NCBI GenBank assembly: GCA_037624485.1
Contig: JASJJC010000015.1
Span: 9,056-73,055 of the forward strand
Length of the DNA: 64,000 nt
Reading direction: 5' to 3'
Source of the DNA: JAFMKE01 sp037624485
GTDB lineage: Bacteria; Bacteroidota; Bacteroidia; Chitinophagales; UBA8649
The notes under the pieces were generated by a model, which saw only the letters and a list, made by a program, of their open reading frames with translations, ran no database searches and was not told where the DNA came from. Shown in pieces: positions 53,362 to 62,881 of this stretch. The stretch's first letter is position 1. The number at the start of each line of letters is the position of its first letter. The position numbers were made by a program, and so were the translations under genes.

Positions 53362-55596
53362 ATGTCAACAAAAAAAGACGATTTAAAAAAAATTAGCGGT
53401 GTTGGACCAGCTTTTGAAAAAAGATTGAATGCTTTAGGTTTACATACCTACGCAGACCTCACTGCTTTAACAGACAAAAACATTGAGAAGTTAGAAAAGA
53501 CTGATTCAATGACAAGTCTGGAGGGATGGCACAAATGGATGGACGAAGCTAAAGTATTAGCTGCAGATTCATCGGCTACAGCGGCTCCTAAGAAAGTAAA
53601 GAAAACAACGAAAAAAACAACGAAAAAAGCAGCCCCAAAGGCTGAAGTAGTTGAAGAGATTCCTGCTGTGGAAGAAGCTTCAGAAGAAGCTACACCAGCA
53701 GAGGTTAAAGAAGAATTAGTGAAGCCATTGAAAGATGTTGTGGAGCAAGTAGCAGATAATAGTGCTGATGCTTCTGAAGTGCCTAATATGGAAGAAGAGG
53801 TATTAGAAACTGCTCACGATGATTTTGATTGGACAGTAAATAAAAGAAATGTAAGTGAGTACACTGACGCTGTAAAAGCTGAAATGGAAGCTACCTATAC
53901 AAAATCTCTTACGACTTTAGAAGAAAACACACTTGTTAAAGGTGTTGTAGTTAGCATGACTGCAGCAGATGTGGTCCTAAATGTTGGATTCAAATCTGAT
54001 GGTTTAGTTGCTAAGTCTGAGTTTAGAGATATAGAAGACCTCAAGGTAGGGGATGAAGTAGATGTATACGTAGTAACCACTGAGAATCTTAAAGGTCAAT
54101 TAGAATTATCTAGAAAGAAAGCGAAATTATTGAGTGCATGGGCAAGTATTAAGTCTGCTTATGAAAATGATGAAATCGTTAAAGGTACAATCACAACCAA
54201 AACTAAGGGTGGTTTGATTGCAGATGTATTTGGATTAGAAACATTCTTACCTGGATCTCAAATTGATGTTAAACCAATTATCGATTATGATATATATGTT
54301 GGTAAGACGATGGAATTTAAAGTTGTGAAAATTAACGAGTCTATTAAGAACGCGGTAGTTTCTCATAAAGCTTTGATTGAGTCTGATATCGAAGAGCAAA
54401 GACAAGAAATTATTTCTCAATTAGAGAAAGGCCAAGTTCTTGAAGGAACAATTAAAAATATTACTGATTTCGGTGCATTTATCGATCTAGGTGGTGTTGA
54501 TGGTTTATTATATATTACTGATATTTCTTGGGGTAGAATTAATCACCCGAATGAAGTATTGGAATTGAACCAAAAAATTAATGTAGTCGTTCTTGAATTT
54601 GATGATAATAAGAAACGTATTTCATTAGGTCTTAAGCAACTGCAACAACATCCTTGGGACGAGTTTGGCGACAAAATTGACGTTGGTCAAAAAGTTAAAG
54701 GTAAAATTGTAAATGTTGAAGATTACGGTGCATTCTTAGAAATCAATGCAGGAGTTGAAGGTTTAATTCACGTAAGTGAAGTAGCTTGGAGTAACGAGCC
54801 GATAAATGCAAGAGACTTCTTCAAGTTGGGCGATGAGCACGAATCTATTGTGATGACTATCGATAGAGAGGATCGTAAAATGTCATTATCTCTAAAACAA
54901 TTGACCCCAGATCCTTGGAATGAAATTGGAAATAACTACCCAGTTGGTTCAAGGCATACGGGTGAAGTTAAAAACATTACTCCTTACGGTGTATTTGTGG
55001 AGCTTCAGCAGGGTATCGGAGGAATGGTTCATATCTCTGATTTATCTTGGACAAAACGTTTTAATCACCCATCTGAGTTTACGAAAGTTGGTGCTGACAT
55101 TGAATGTGTAGTTCTTGATATTGATAATGAGAATAGAAAATTGTCATTAGGTCATAAGCAAATTGAAGAAGATCCATGGGATACTTTCGAATCTGTATTT
55201 CCTGAAGGATCTGTTCATGAAGCAAGTATACTAAGTAAAGAGGAGAAGGGTGCGATTGTACTTTTACCATACGGTTTAGAAGGTTTTGCTCCAACTCGTC
55301 ATTTAAAGAAAGAAGACGGATCTGAGCCTAAGGCTGATGATAAATTGGAATTCAAAGTAATTGAATTTAACAGAAATGATAAACGTATCATTTTATCACA
55401 CACTGCTATTCACAACGAAGACATCCAAGATGAGAAAATGGATAAGAAACGTGGTGGTGGCAAGAAGAGCGGAGGTTCTAGTGATGCTGTGAAGAAAATT
55501 CAATCTAACATTGAATCATCTACACTTGGAGATTTAGATGTATTATCTAAATTGAAGAAAGAGATGGAATCTAACGAAAAGAAATCTAAGAAGTAA
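53362..55596 (+). CDS. rpsA: 30S ribosomal protein S1 with N-terminal HhH domain
   Basis: 744 aa against about 560-620 for usual S1. Residues 8-36 (LKKISGVGPAFEKRLNALG and following) are a helix-hairpin-helix module of the FEN1-like/DUF4332 type; 75-95 is a Lys/Ala/Pro/Thr linker (APKKVKKTTKKTTKKAAPK); 97-155 is acidic; six S1 (OB) domains follow from about 187, with ITDFGAFIDLGGVDGLLYITDISW and VEDYGAFLEINAGVEGLIHVSEVAW (in segments) the best preserved. The C-terminus is Lys/Ser-rich. S1 recruits mRNA to the 30S subunit, and HhH motifs usually bind nucleic acid. Own promoter at 53246 and terminator at 55624. Confidence 0.92.
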   Translation: MSTKKDDLKKISGVGPAFEKRLNALGLHTYADLTALTDKNIEKLEKTDSMTSLEGWHKWMDEAKVLAADSSATAAPKKVKKTTKKTTKKAAPKAEVVEEIPAVEEASEEATPAEVKEELVKPLKDVVEQVADNSADASEVPNMEEEVLETAHDDFDWTVNKRNVSEYTDAVKAEMEATYTKSLTTLEENTLVKGVVVSMTAADVVLNVGFKSDGLVAKSEFRDIEDLKVGDEVDVYVVTTENLKGQLELSRKKAKLLSAWASIKSAYENDEIVKGTITTKTKGGLIADVFGLETFLPGSQIDVKPIIDYDIYVGKTMEFKVVKINESIKNAVVSHKALIESDIEEQRQEIISQLEKGQVLEGTIKNITDFGAFIDLGGVDGLLYITDISWGRINHPNEVLELNQKINVVVLEFDDNKKRISLGLKQLQQHPWDEFGDKIDVGQKVKGKIVNVEDYGAFLEINAGVEGLIHVSEVAWSNEPINARDFFKLGDEHESIVMTIDREDRKMSLSLKQLTPDPWNEIGNNYPVGSRHTGEVKNITPYGVFVELQQGIGGMVHISDLSWTKRFNHPSEFTKVGADIECVVLDIDNENRKLSLGHKQIEEDPWDTFESVFPEGSVHEASILSKEEKGAIVLLPYGLEGFAPTRHLKKEDGSEPKADDKLEFKVIEFNRNDKRIILSHTAIHNEDIQDEKMDKKRGGGKKSGGSSDAVKKIQSNIESSTLGDLDVLSKLKKEMESNEKKSKK

Positions 55597-55623
55597 TTCT
55601 AGATTTTAGGATTTACCATAAAT

Positions 55624-55656
55624 AAAAAAGTCCCCCGATATTCGGGGGACTTTTTT
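55624..55656. terminator. Strong bidirectional terminator between rpsA and the SDR gene
   Basis: AAAAAAGTCCCCCGA, loop TAT, TCGGGGGACTTTTTT: a perfect 15-bp stem, symmetrical so that T-tracts exist on both strands. It can end the rpsA transcript and the converging minus-strand transcript ending at 55683. Confidence 0.95.
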
Positions 55657-55682
55657 ATTTTACAAGCTTACAGTATATTAAT

Positions 55683-57098
55683 TTACCTTGCTATTCCTTT
55701 AATCATTCCTTTAAAAATAAAGCCATGAAAAGGAATAACCGCATACCAATAGAGACGGCCGAGGATACCTAAGGGACGAAATGTAGCCGTTTGAATCAAG
55801 TCATTTCCCTCTATCTTAAATTCCAACCAGGCCTCTCCAGGTAGTTTCATTTCAGCGTAAAGCAAAAGTCTTCCCTCTTTTTTATCCGCGTAAAGTACTC
55901 GCCAAAAATCTAGCGCATCTCCTGCATTGATGTGATTAGTATTTGTTCGACCTCTTCGAAGGCCTACGCCTCCGACTAGCTTATCAATATTACCTCGCAA
56001 TGACCATAGCCAATTAGCTGAATACCAGCCCGTTTCACCACCAATTTGCCAAATGCGATCAATAACTTCCTCTTTATTCGTGAATACTTGTTTCTTTTGG
56101 TCAACGAAAACACCAAAGGCAGGTACTTGAATGAAATCTGAGATATCTGCTTTAAATCCACTACTCGCATAGGCATCTTTCCAACTGGATGCGATTTCAT
56201 TGTTCTCTACTTTTTGAAAAGCCCTAAGCAATGATTCCTCATAGCCGATGGGTTTTATGTCTACAATCTCATTCAATGAATGATTTCTGCACACGACTTC
56301 CACCTTCATACTATCAACTAAAGAGGTGGCTAACTTAAAAGATGTCGAGGTTACGAAATACAACCAATAGGAGGAAAGTTTAGGAGTCATTACTGGTAAA
56401 GTAAAAATATACCTGTTTAAATTTCGAACCTTGGCAAAGTTGAGCAACATTTCCTTATAGGTAAGTATGTCTGTTCCACCAATATCAAAGTTTTTATTGA
56501 AAGTTTGTACATTCATTAAAGTTTTAGAGAGAAACGAAATAACATCTGTAATTCCAATTGGCTGACATCTAGTCTTTAACCATTTTGGGGTTATCATAAT
56601 TGGCAGTTTTTCTACTATGTCTCTTATTATCTCGAATGATGCACTACCTGAGCCGATAATAATCCCAGCACGCAGGCAAGTGAAGTTGTAATTACCTTGG
56701 GCAAGCTCCTCTTCTACATTTTTTCGAGACATCAAGTGTTCTGATAACTCATCTTCATTGACAATCCCACTTAGATATATAAGGTGTTTTAGTTGAGTAC
56801 CTTGCATCGCTATTCGGAAATTTTTGGCTGCTTGTTTTTCTAAGGCGCTATAGTTACTATCTGAAGTCATACTATGCACTAAAAAGTATGCGCCATCTAT
56901 TTCCTTAGGAATTTTATGAAGTGATTCCTCATCCAAAAGATCTATCTCTATAACCTCTATTTTATCGACTAAGGACTGGAGTGGATTGAATCGCTTTTTA
57001 TCCCTCACACAGCATATAACATGATGTCCTTGTTCAATTAAAGCAGGTAAAAGTCTTTTACCAATGTATCCAGTTGCACCTGTTAAGAGTATCCGCAT
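55683..57098 (-). CDS. NAD(P)-binding SDR-type protein with DUF2867 domain
   Basis: 471 aa. N-terminal atypical short-chain dehydrogenase: RILLTGATGYIGKRLLPAL, YFLVHSMTSDSNYSALEKQAAKNF, HLIYLSGIVNEDELSEHLMSRK, RAGIIIGSGSASFEIIRDIVEKLP (quoted in parts). The C-terminal 150 residues (GGETGWYSANWLWSLRGNIDKLVGG, RRGRTN, LYWYAVIPFHGFIFKGM, quoted in parts) match DUF2867. This fusion is widespread and its substrate unknown. The canonical catalytic Tyr-x3-Lys is not obvious. Confidence 0.85.
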   Translation of the reverse strand: MRILLTGATGYIGKRLLPALIEQGHHVICCVRDKKRFNPLQSLVDKIEVIEIDLLDEESLHKIPKEIDGAYFLVHSMTSDSNYSALEKQAAKNFRIAMQGTQLKHLIYLSGIVNEDELSEHLMSRKNVEEELAQGNYNFTCLRAGIIIGSGSASFEIIRDIVEKLPIMITPKWLKTRCQPIGITDVISFLSKTLMNVQTFNKNFDIGGTDILTYKEMLLNFAKVRNLNRYIFTLPVMTPKLSSYWLYFVTSTSFKLATSLVDSMKVEVVCRNHSLNEIVDIKPIGYEESLLRAFQKVENNEIASSWKDAYASSGFKADISDFIQVPAFGVFVDQKKQVFTNKEEVIDRIWQIGGETGWYSANWLWSLRGNIDKLVGGVGLRRGRTNTNHINAGDALDFWRVLYADKKEGRLLLYAEMKLPGEAWLEFKIEGNDLIQTATFRPLGILGRLYWYAVIPFHGFIFKGMIKGIAR

Positions 57099-57208
57099 AT
57101 TTTAATTTCGCTTGTTTAAAAAAATCCTTTTTGATAGTAAGTAACTATAGAATTTAGATTCACACCAAACTTAAACAATCTATCTTACAAGCAATGAGAA
57201 AATAGCAT

Positions 57209-57760
57209 CTACTTCCATTTGATATTACACCCTATGCTTGGAATTTGCTCAGCCGAAGGTGTTTTCCCCAATAAAAGTTGGTCAAGAGCTTGTCCCAGAT
57301 CTTTTCCTGTTGCTTCTCCCATATTCGGTCGGGTTTCATCAAATCTGCCTCGATAGGAACAACTTAACTTTCCGTCAAATACAAAAATGTCAGGCGTGCA
57401 CTCAGCTCCATATGCTCTAGCAACTTCCTGACTTTCATCATAAAGATAGGGGAAGGGGTAGCTCTCTTTATGGGCCGTGACTTTCATTTGCTCTGGTCCA
57501 TCTTGAGGATGAGTCTCTACATTATTGCTGCTAATAGCAATAAATTGGATGCCTTGGGTTTGATAATTGTTGGCTAGTTCAACTAGTTTTGAATTAATAT
57601 GATGTACAAATGGACAATGATTACATATAAAAACTATTACAGTGCCAATATTAGACTGAATTTCCTTCAGACTTAACACTTTATCGGACACAGTATCTAG
57701 AAGTTTAAAGCTAGGCGCTTGCGTAGTAAGTTTCATCATGTTGGAGGTTGTCAGTGCCAT
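57209..57760 (-). CDS. Thioredoxin-fold peroxiredoxin-like protein
   Basis: 183 aa, no signal peptide. VIVFICNHCPFVHHINSKL carries the Cys-x-x-Cys in a thioredoxin fold, followed by FIAISSNNVETHPQDGPEQM and YGAECTPDIFVFDG with the cis-Pro loop. This is the AhpC/TSA-related thioredoxin family protein common in Bacteroidota, a cytoplasmic disulfide reductase or peroxidase. It lies 27 bases downstream of the M48 protease gene. Confidence 0.85.
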   Translation of the reverse strand: MALTTSNMMKLTTQAPSFKLLDTVSDKVLSLKEIQSNIGTVIVFICNHCPFVHHINSKLVELANNYQTQGIQFIAISSNNVETHPQDGPEQMKVTAHKESYPFPYLYDESQEVARAYGAECTPDIFVFDGKLSCSYRGRFDETRPNMGEATGKDLGQALDQLLLGKTPSAEQIPSIGCNIKWK

Positions 57761-57787
57761 TTTAAGGTCTATAATTGGTAAACAAAA

Positions 57788-59017
57788 TTATTGTAAAGCC
57801 TCTAGCCTTTCAATTAATGGTGGATGTGAGTAGTGCACAAAAACATAGCTAGGGTGAGGTGTCAGATTACTCAAATGATTCACGCTTAGATTTTTAAGTG
57901 CAGTTTGCAGTGGTTCTCCGTTATAGGTTTCTTTAGCAAAATTGTCAGCTTCAAACTCATTTTTACGAGAAAGGAGGTTCATGCCAATACCAGTCATTAA
58001 GGAAATTGGAGAGTAAAGCATTGAAAACCCTATTAGCGCTATATGAAAACTATTTGAACTTGCACCTAATGCTTCTCCTAACATTGAACTACTAGAAAGA
58101 AGTCCAAAAAGAAAAAATAGAACACCCGTTTGAATAACCCCTAGAATCATCCCTTGTTTAATGTGGTTTTTTTTATAGTGACCAACTTCATGCGCTAGTA
58201 TGGCGGTTAATTCTTCTTCTGTATTATCCTTCATTAAGGTGTCATAAAGTACAATAGCTTTCTTTTTTCCTAAGCCACTAAAGAAAGCATTAGCCTTACT
58301 TGATCGTTTAGAACCGTCAATTACAAAAATATTTGTCAACGGAAAATCAACTTTACTTGCATAACTTTCAATACTTGTGCGCAGGCTTCCATTCTCTAGA
58401 GGCTCTAGTTTATTGAATAAGGGCAATATAAGCGTAGTATAGAAGGTTGCAAAGAAAAGACTAACCATGGTCATAATAATCCATGCAATCCACCAAAAAC
58501 TATTTGGCAACTGATAGTATACCCAAGTGAGTGCACTTAAAATAGCACCTCCAATCAATATACCTAGCCCTAAGCTTTTGAAAAAATCTAAAACGTATGT
58601 TTTCAAAGTTGTTTGGTTAAACCCGTATTTCTCTTCGATTACAAATGTTTTATACAAACTGAATGGTAAATCTATGATAAAAGACCCCAATGAAAGAATT
58701 CCAAAAAACAATAAACTTTGTAGAATATTGTTGGCAGTCAAACCATTAATCCAACTATCTAATGAGCCAAAGCCTTTAAAAACAAGAATAGCTAGAATAA
58801 CTACAAGACTAATCAAGCTGGATAGAAGTGCTATGTCGCCATTGTCTTTTGCATAATTTTTTGCTTGGTTGTATTTCTCTTTATCATATAAACCCTGCAC
58901 CAATTTTGGTAATGGATTGCTCCAGCTTTTTGAATTTAGAAAGTCTAAAACTTTACCAAATATAAATTCTAAAACTACAAAAGAAATAATAACAAGGAGT
59001 AGGGTGTTAGCTGTCAT
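57788..59017 (-). CDS. M48 family membrane metalloprotease (Ste24-like)
   Basis: 409 aa, several membrane segments. LAHEVGHYKKNH gives the HExxH zinc site, and KNEFEADNFAKE the downstream Glu ligand. VIDGSKRSSKANAFFSGLGKKKAIVLYDTL is typical of Ste24/CAAX-type M48 proteases. Bacterial members act in membrane protein quality control. It starts 2 bases after the stop of the large T9SS protein gene, an odd pairing that could be read-through. Confidence 0.9.
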   Translation of the reverse strand: MTANTLLLVIISFVVLEFIFGKVLDFLNSKSWSNPLPKLVQGLYDKEKYNQAKNYAKDNGDIALLSSLISLVVILAILVFKGFGSLDSWINGLTANNILQSLLFFGILSLGSFIIDLPFSLYKTFVIEEKYGFNQTTLKTYVLDFFKSLGLGILIGGAILSALTWVYYQLPNSFWWIAWIIMTMVSLFFATFYTTLILPLFNKLEPLENGSLRTSIESYASKVDFPLTNIFVIDGSKRSSKANAFFSGLGKKKAIVLYDTLMKDNTEEELTAILAHEVGHYKKNHIKQGMILGVIQTGVLFFLFGLLSSSSMLGEALGASSNSFHIALIGFSMLYSPISLMTGIGMNLLSRKNEFEADNFAKETYNGEPLQTALKNLSVNHLSNLTPHPSYVFVHYSHPPLIERLEALQ

Positions 59018-59019
59018 GA

Positions 59020-62000
59020 CTATTTTAAAATTATCTTGACAATAGAACGCTTATCTTGATTAGCTAGTTCAATAAAATACATGCCGTGTGTGTAATCACC
59101 CATATAGAATTTTCGGCTATCAGCATCCAGATTAGCTAATTGCTTTCCTGTAATATCAATCAAACGAATAGATTCTATTTGTTCATTGCCAATATCAAGG
59201 TGCATGAAGTCATTAACTGGATTAGGATAGATACTAATGTAATCGAAATTGTGGTCGGTTATACCCGTTAGAAAAATCAGAATGGGATTAGAAAGACCTT
59301 GGCAAAGCCCATTGTCTGTAGAACAGATATATTGGCCATAATTAACAGGCGTATAGCTGCTACTATTTGCACCTGGGATAGAAGCTCCATTTCTGTACCA
59401 TTGGTAATTGCTTAACCCTGAAGTTGCGGTCAAAACTCCATTAATATTACTGATATTAATACTAGGTATAGGTATAATGCTTAAGTCTAAAGATCGCAAG
59501 ATATCACAACCATTAGGATTCCCACCCTGCACAGAATAAGTTGCCGTGTTATTATCACTGGTATAAGTCAATCCATCAATCCAAGTGTAAGAATCACAAG
59601 CGGTAATAACATCCGTGCCTGAACCTGATGAAACAATAGTCAAATCTAAAAAGAACAATGAATCGCATCCATTCGGGGATGCTCCCGGTATCACATAACT
59701 CTCATTAAGTATTGAAGAGGTATACGTCACTCCATTTACCCAAGTATAACTATCACATTCCTGTGTTAAAACATAAGTGATGCCTTGGCTTGAAAATATA
59801 GTAAGATTTAGAAATACGGTTGAATCACAACCGTTTGCAGCTCCGCCGGCATAGGTAAAACTAGCAGTATTGTTAGAGCCGGTATAAGTATTTCCGTCTA
59901 TCCAAGTAAACTGGTCACAGACTGTATGGCTATCAACTCCAAAGGCGAGGTTATTGATGGTTAAATCCAATGTAATAATCGAATCACAACCCGATGAGTT
60001 GGTAATTGTCGTGGTTGCTGTATTATTAGATGCGCTATAAATGGTTCCGTCTATCCATTGATAAAAGCCACAAGCATTAACGACGTCTGTGCTCGAAGAT
60101 GGATTATTAACAGTCAAGTTTAACGTAACAATAGAGTCACAACCATTGATATCCGTTAAAGTAATATTAGCTGTATTGTTAGATCCATTATATGTCAATC
60201 CATTAATCCAAGTATAGGATCCACAACTAACAATCGTGTCGACGCTGCTTATTGAAGGAATGATATTAAAATTAAGTGTTACAATAGAATCACATCCATT
60301 AACATTGCCTCCTGGCACGCTATATGTCGCGGTGTTGTTTGCTGAAGTATAAGTATTTCCATCAATCCATGTTATACTTGTACATGCTGAAAGATTATCC
60401 GTTCTATAGCTTGAATTATCAATTGTTAAGTTAAGGAGAGCGATAGAATCACATCCTAAACCATTGGCCAAAGTAAAAGTAGGTGTATTGGTTGAGGCGG
60501 TATATGTATTCCCATCAATCCAAGTAAAACTATCGCAAGCAGTCTGCACATCAGGAACAATATTGGTGTAGAAAATAGATAAATCGAGGTTGATTATTGA
60601 ATCACAACCAACAGAATTAGCTAGTGTAATAGATGGAGAACTCGTAGAACTAAAATACGTGACACCATTAATCCATGTAAGGCTATCACAAGCTGCTATG
60701 GTATCCGTATTGGAACTTGGTTGATTGACCGTTAAATCTAGGTTAACTAATGAATCGCAAGAATTTGCACCAGGGAGCGTAAAAGTAGCTGAATTGTTTG
60801 ATGTATTATAAATGTTGCCGTCAATCCAAGTAAAAGGTCCGCAGCTGGATTGAGTATCTACCGAAGTAATGCTTGGAAGAATAGTCAAATCAAGTGTTAT
60901 TATAGAATCACACCCCACAGCGTTTAAAGTTGAAGCAGTTGCTGTGTTATTTGATGAAGAATAAGTATTTCCATCAATCCAAGTTATCGGTGTACAGGAA
61001 GACCGTAGGTCAGTACTCGAGCTCGATTGATTTATGGTTAAGACTGTTATATGCGTTGAATCACAATTCAAAAGAGTAGCACCCGCAATGTTGATTGTTT
61101 GGTTAGTATAATACCAAGTATTATTTATGAAAGCTGAATCACATTCCGTTACGGTGTCGCTAGTCACTATAGAGTTGTTAATCAGCACATTATATGTCGT
61201 AATAGAGTCGCAGCCATTAGCTGCAGCGCCAAGAATTGTATCATTGAAGATAGTTGAATTGAAATACCAAGAACTTCCAATTTGAGTAGAGTCACAAGAT
61301 GTCACAGATTGAGTTGCAGATGCAGTGGGTAGGAGGGAAGTATTAGTGACAACAAGTGAATCACAGCCTGCTGCGTTCATTAAGGTATCTGAAATGGATC
61401 CTACCTGAGAAGGCGAGCAAGTTGTGGAGGTAATAAGTGTTGGAGCAGAACTATTGGTAATAGTGATAATAAATGTGGTAATAGAGTCACAATTATTTGC
61501 AGTAACTAAAGATATTGTATCGTTGAAGGTAATTGAAGTATATAGCCATGAGCCTAAAATGAAAGCTGAATCACATTCATTCACAATTACGGTTGCAAAA
61601 CTTGGTGGTAATAGGGTGGTTGTAAGCGTATGCACGGAATCGCATAAAAATTGGTTAGGATTTGTTACACTCGCAACACCAGTATTCAACGGATCACAGG
61701 TCGTGGCTGTAGCAAATGTGGAATCAGTATTGTTGATTGTTAAATTTAAGGTGACTAATGAATCACAGCCAGTGGCTGCTCCGTTTGGTATATTGAATGT
61801 AGCAGTAGTGCTGGATGTATAAACGTTTCCATCTATCCAAGGAAATGAGTCACATGCTGTTTGGTTATCTATTCCTGTACTCGTATTGTTAAGCGTAATT
61901 GAAAAAGTATTGGAACTACAGCTATTTAAAGGAGTATAAGAGACGATATAATTTCCTGCTGTACTCAAGGATAAATTAATCTGTCCACTACTTGGATTAA

Positions 62001-62793
62001 CGATTAAATTGGGAGAAGAACTTGAAAAAGAACCACCACTGACACCCGTAATAGTTGGTGAAGGATTGGGTTCATTTTTACAAAAAGTATTACTTGAGTA
62101 GCTAAATGTTCCGTCGATATTATATCCAAATCTAGGAACGATATTGAAGTCAAAATCGGCTCCATAAGTGGTTAGGAGATTTTCGAAACCAAATCCTGAA
62201 GTAAATATATGATTGGAGCCATCACTTTCACCTTGAGCAACGGGACATACTGTAGGACCCAAACATGAGCTTAAGACTGCTAAAGTATCGTTTATATCTC
62301 CAGCCCTTATAATGACACCAACATGAAAATCGTTTGTTGTGGGAATAAGACCAGGTGGAAGTAAGAACCAGGCTTCCGCATACATACCAGCTCCTGGAAA
62401 GCCAACAGCTGTCGGTGAGATTGAACCTAAACCTCCTAAAGCGGTGCCGGGCAAACCAAATCCATCATCATCATATACCACAATATCAAAGCGCATATCA
62501 TCATCATCATCTCTCAATAATCCCAAGCCTACTCTAACTGCTCCCAAGGGAGTTACACCTGGACTTGGCGTTGTAAATCGTTCGAAAATTCCTTTTGGGT
62601 CAGTGAATGCAATCATATTTAAAGGGTCAGGAATACCTGATATCCAACCACCACCAAAGCCATAGAAAGATGCAGTTGGTGAAGGAGTGAGCCATTGTTG
62701 ATCAAGAGTGTCGCAGTTTTGCGCATTGGATCTAATACCAAGAATAGCAAATAGGCAAAGAATAACTAGTTTTAAACGTCTATTTTTTGTCAT
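59020..62793 (-). CDS. Large T9SS cargo protein with 16 Cys-containing repeats
   Basis: 1257 aa. Signal peptide (LVILCLFAILGIRSNAQ), a unique N-terminal domain to about 230 (Gly/Asp-rich, DDDDDMRFDIVVYDDDGFGLPG), a segment to 305, then 16 repeats of about 50 aa (306-1111), each with two Cys and a GCDS(I/L)(V/I)xL(D/N)LTI end; most carry TWIDGNTYT. An Ig-like segment (YQWYRNGASIPGANSSSYTP) and a type A sorting domain (YISIYPNPVNDFMHLDIG to KRSIVKIILK) close it. Probably a surface adhesin or stalk, with each repeat holding a disulfide. Confidence 0.88.
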   Translation of the reverse strand: MTKNRRLKLVILCLFAILGIRSNAQNCDTLDQQWLTPSPTASFYGFGGGWISGIPDPLNMIAFTDPKGIFERFTTPSPGVTPLGAVRVGLGLLRDDDDDMRFDIVVYDDDGFGLPGTALGGLGSISPTAVGFPGAGMYAEAWFLLPPGLIPTTNDFHVGVIIRAGDINDTLAVLSSCLGPTVCPVAQGESDGSNHIFTSGFGFENLLTTYGADFDFNIVPRFGYNIDGTFSYSSNTFCKNEPNPSPTITGVSGGSFSSSSPNLIVNPSSGQINLSLSTAGNYIVSYTPLNSCSSNTFSITLNNTSTGIDNQTACDSFPWIDGNVYTSSTTATFNIPNGAATGCDSLVTLNLTINNTDSTFATATTCDPLNTGVASVTNPNQFLCDSVHTLTTTLLPPSFATVIVNECDSAFILGSWLYTSITFNDTISLVTANNCDSITTFIITITNSSAPTLITSTTCSPSQVGSISDTLMNAAGCDSLVVTNTSLLPTASATQSVTSCDSTQIGSSWYFNSTIFNDTILGAAANGCDSITTYNVLINNSIVTSDTVTECDSAFINNTWYYTNQTINIAGATLLNCDSTHITVLTINQSSSSTDLRSSCTPITWIDGNTYSSSNNTATASTLNAVGCDSIITLDLTILPSITSVDTQSSCGPFTWIDGNIYNTSNNSATFTLPGANSCDSLVNLDLTVNQPSSNTDTIAACDSLTWINGVTYFSSTSSPSITLANSVGCDSIINLDLSIFYTNIVPDVQTACDSFTWIDGNTYTASTNTPTFTLANGLGCDSIALLNLTIDNSSYRTDNLSACTSITWIDGNTYTSANNTATYSVPGGNVNGCDSIVTLNFNIIPSISSVDTIVSCGSYTWINGLTYNGSNNTANITLTDINGCDSIVTLNLTVNNPSSSTDVVNACGFYQWIDGTIYSASNNTATTTITNSSGCDSIITLDLTINNLAFGVDSHTVCDQFTWIDGNTYTGSNNTASFTYAGGAANGCDSTVFLNLTIFSSQGITYVLTQECDSYTWVNGVTYTSSILNESYVIPGASPNGCDSLFFLDLTIVSSGSGTDVITACDSYTWIDGLTYTSDNNTATYSVQGGNPNGCDILRSLDLSIIPIPSINISNINGVLTATSGLSNYQWYRNGASIPGANSSSYTPVNYGQYICSTDNGLCQGLSNPILIFLTGITDHNFDYISIYPNPVNDFMHLDIGNEQIESIRLIDITGKQLANLDADSRKFYMGDYTHGMYFIELANQDKRSIVKIILK
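59461..61878 (-). repeat. Array of 16 protein repeats in the T9SS protein
   Basis: About 150-bp units, divergent in DNA but conserved in protein pattern (xxxC-xxxTWIDGNxYTxSNNTATxT-xxxGCDSIVTLDLTI, in parts). Units 2-6 belong to subtypes such as TSCDPxNxGVxSVTNPNQF and ECDSAF...FNDTI, so the array is a mosaic of at least three unit types. Confidence 0.85.
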
Positions 62794-62881
62794 ACTACAA
62801 TCTTTATATCTTCAATAAATATACTGTAAAAATTTTTTAAAATCAAACATCTCCAGAGTGGTGAATAATGCTGGACTAAAC

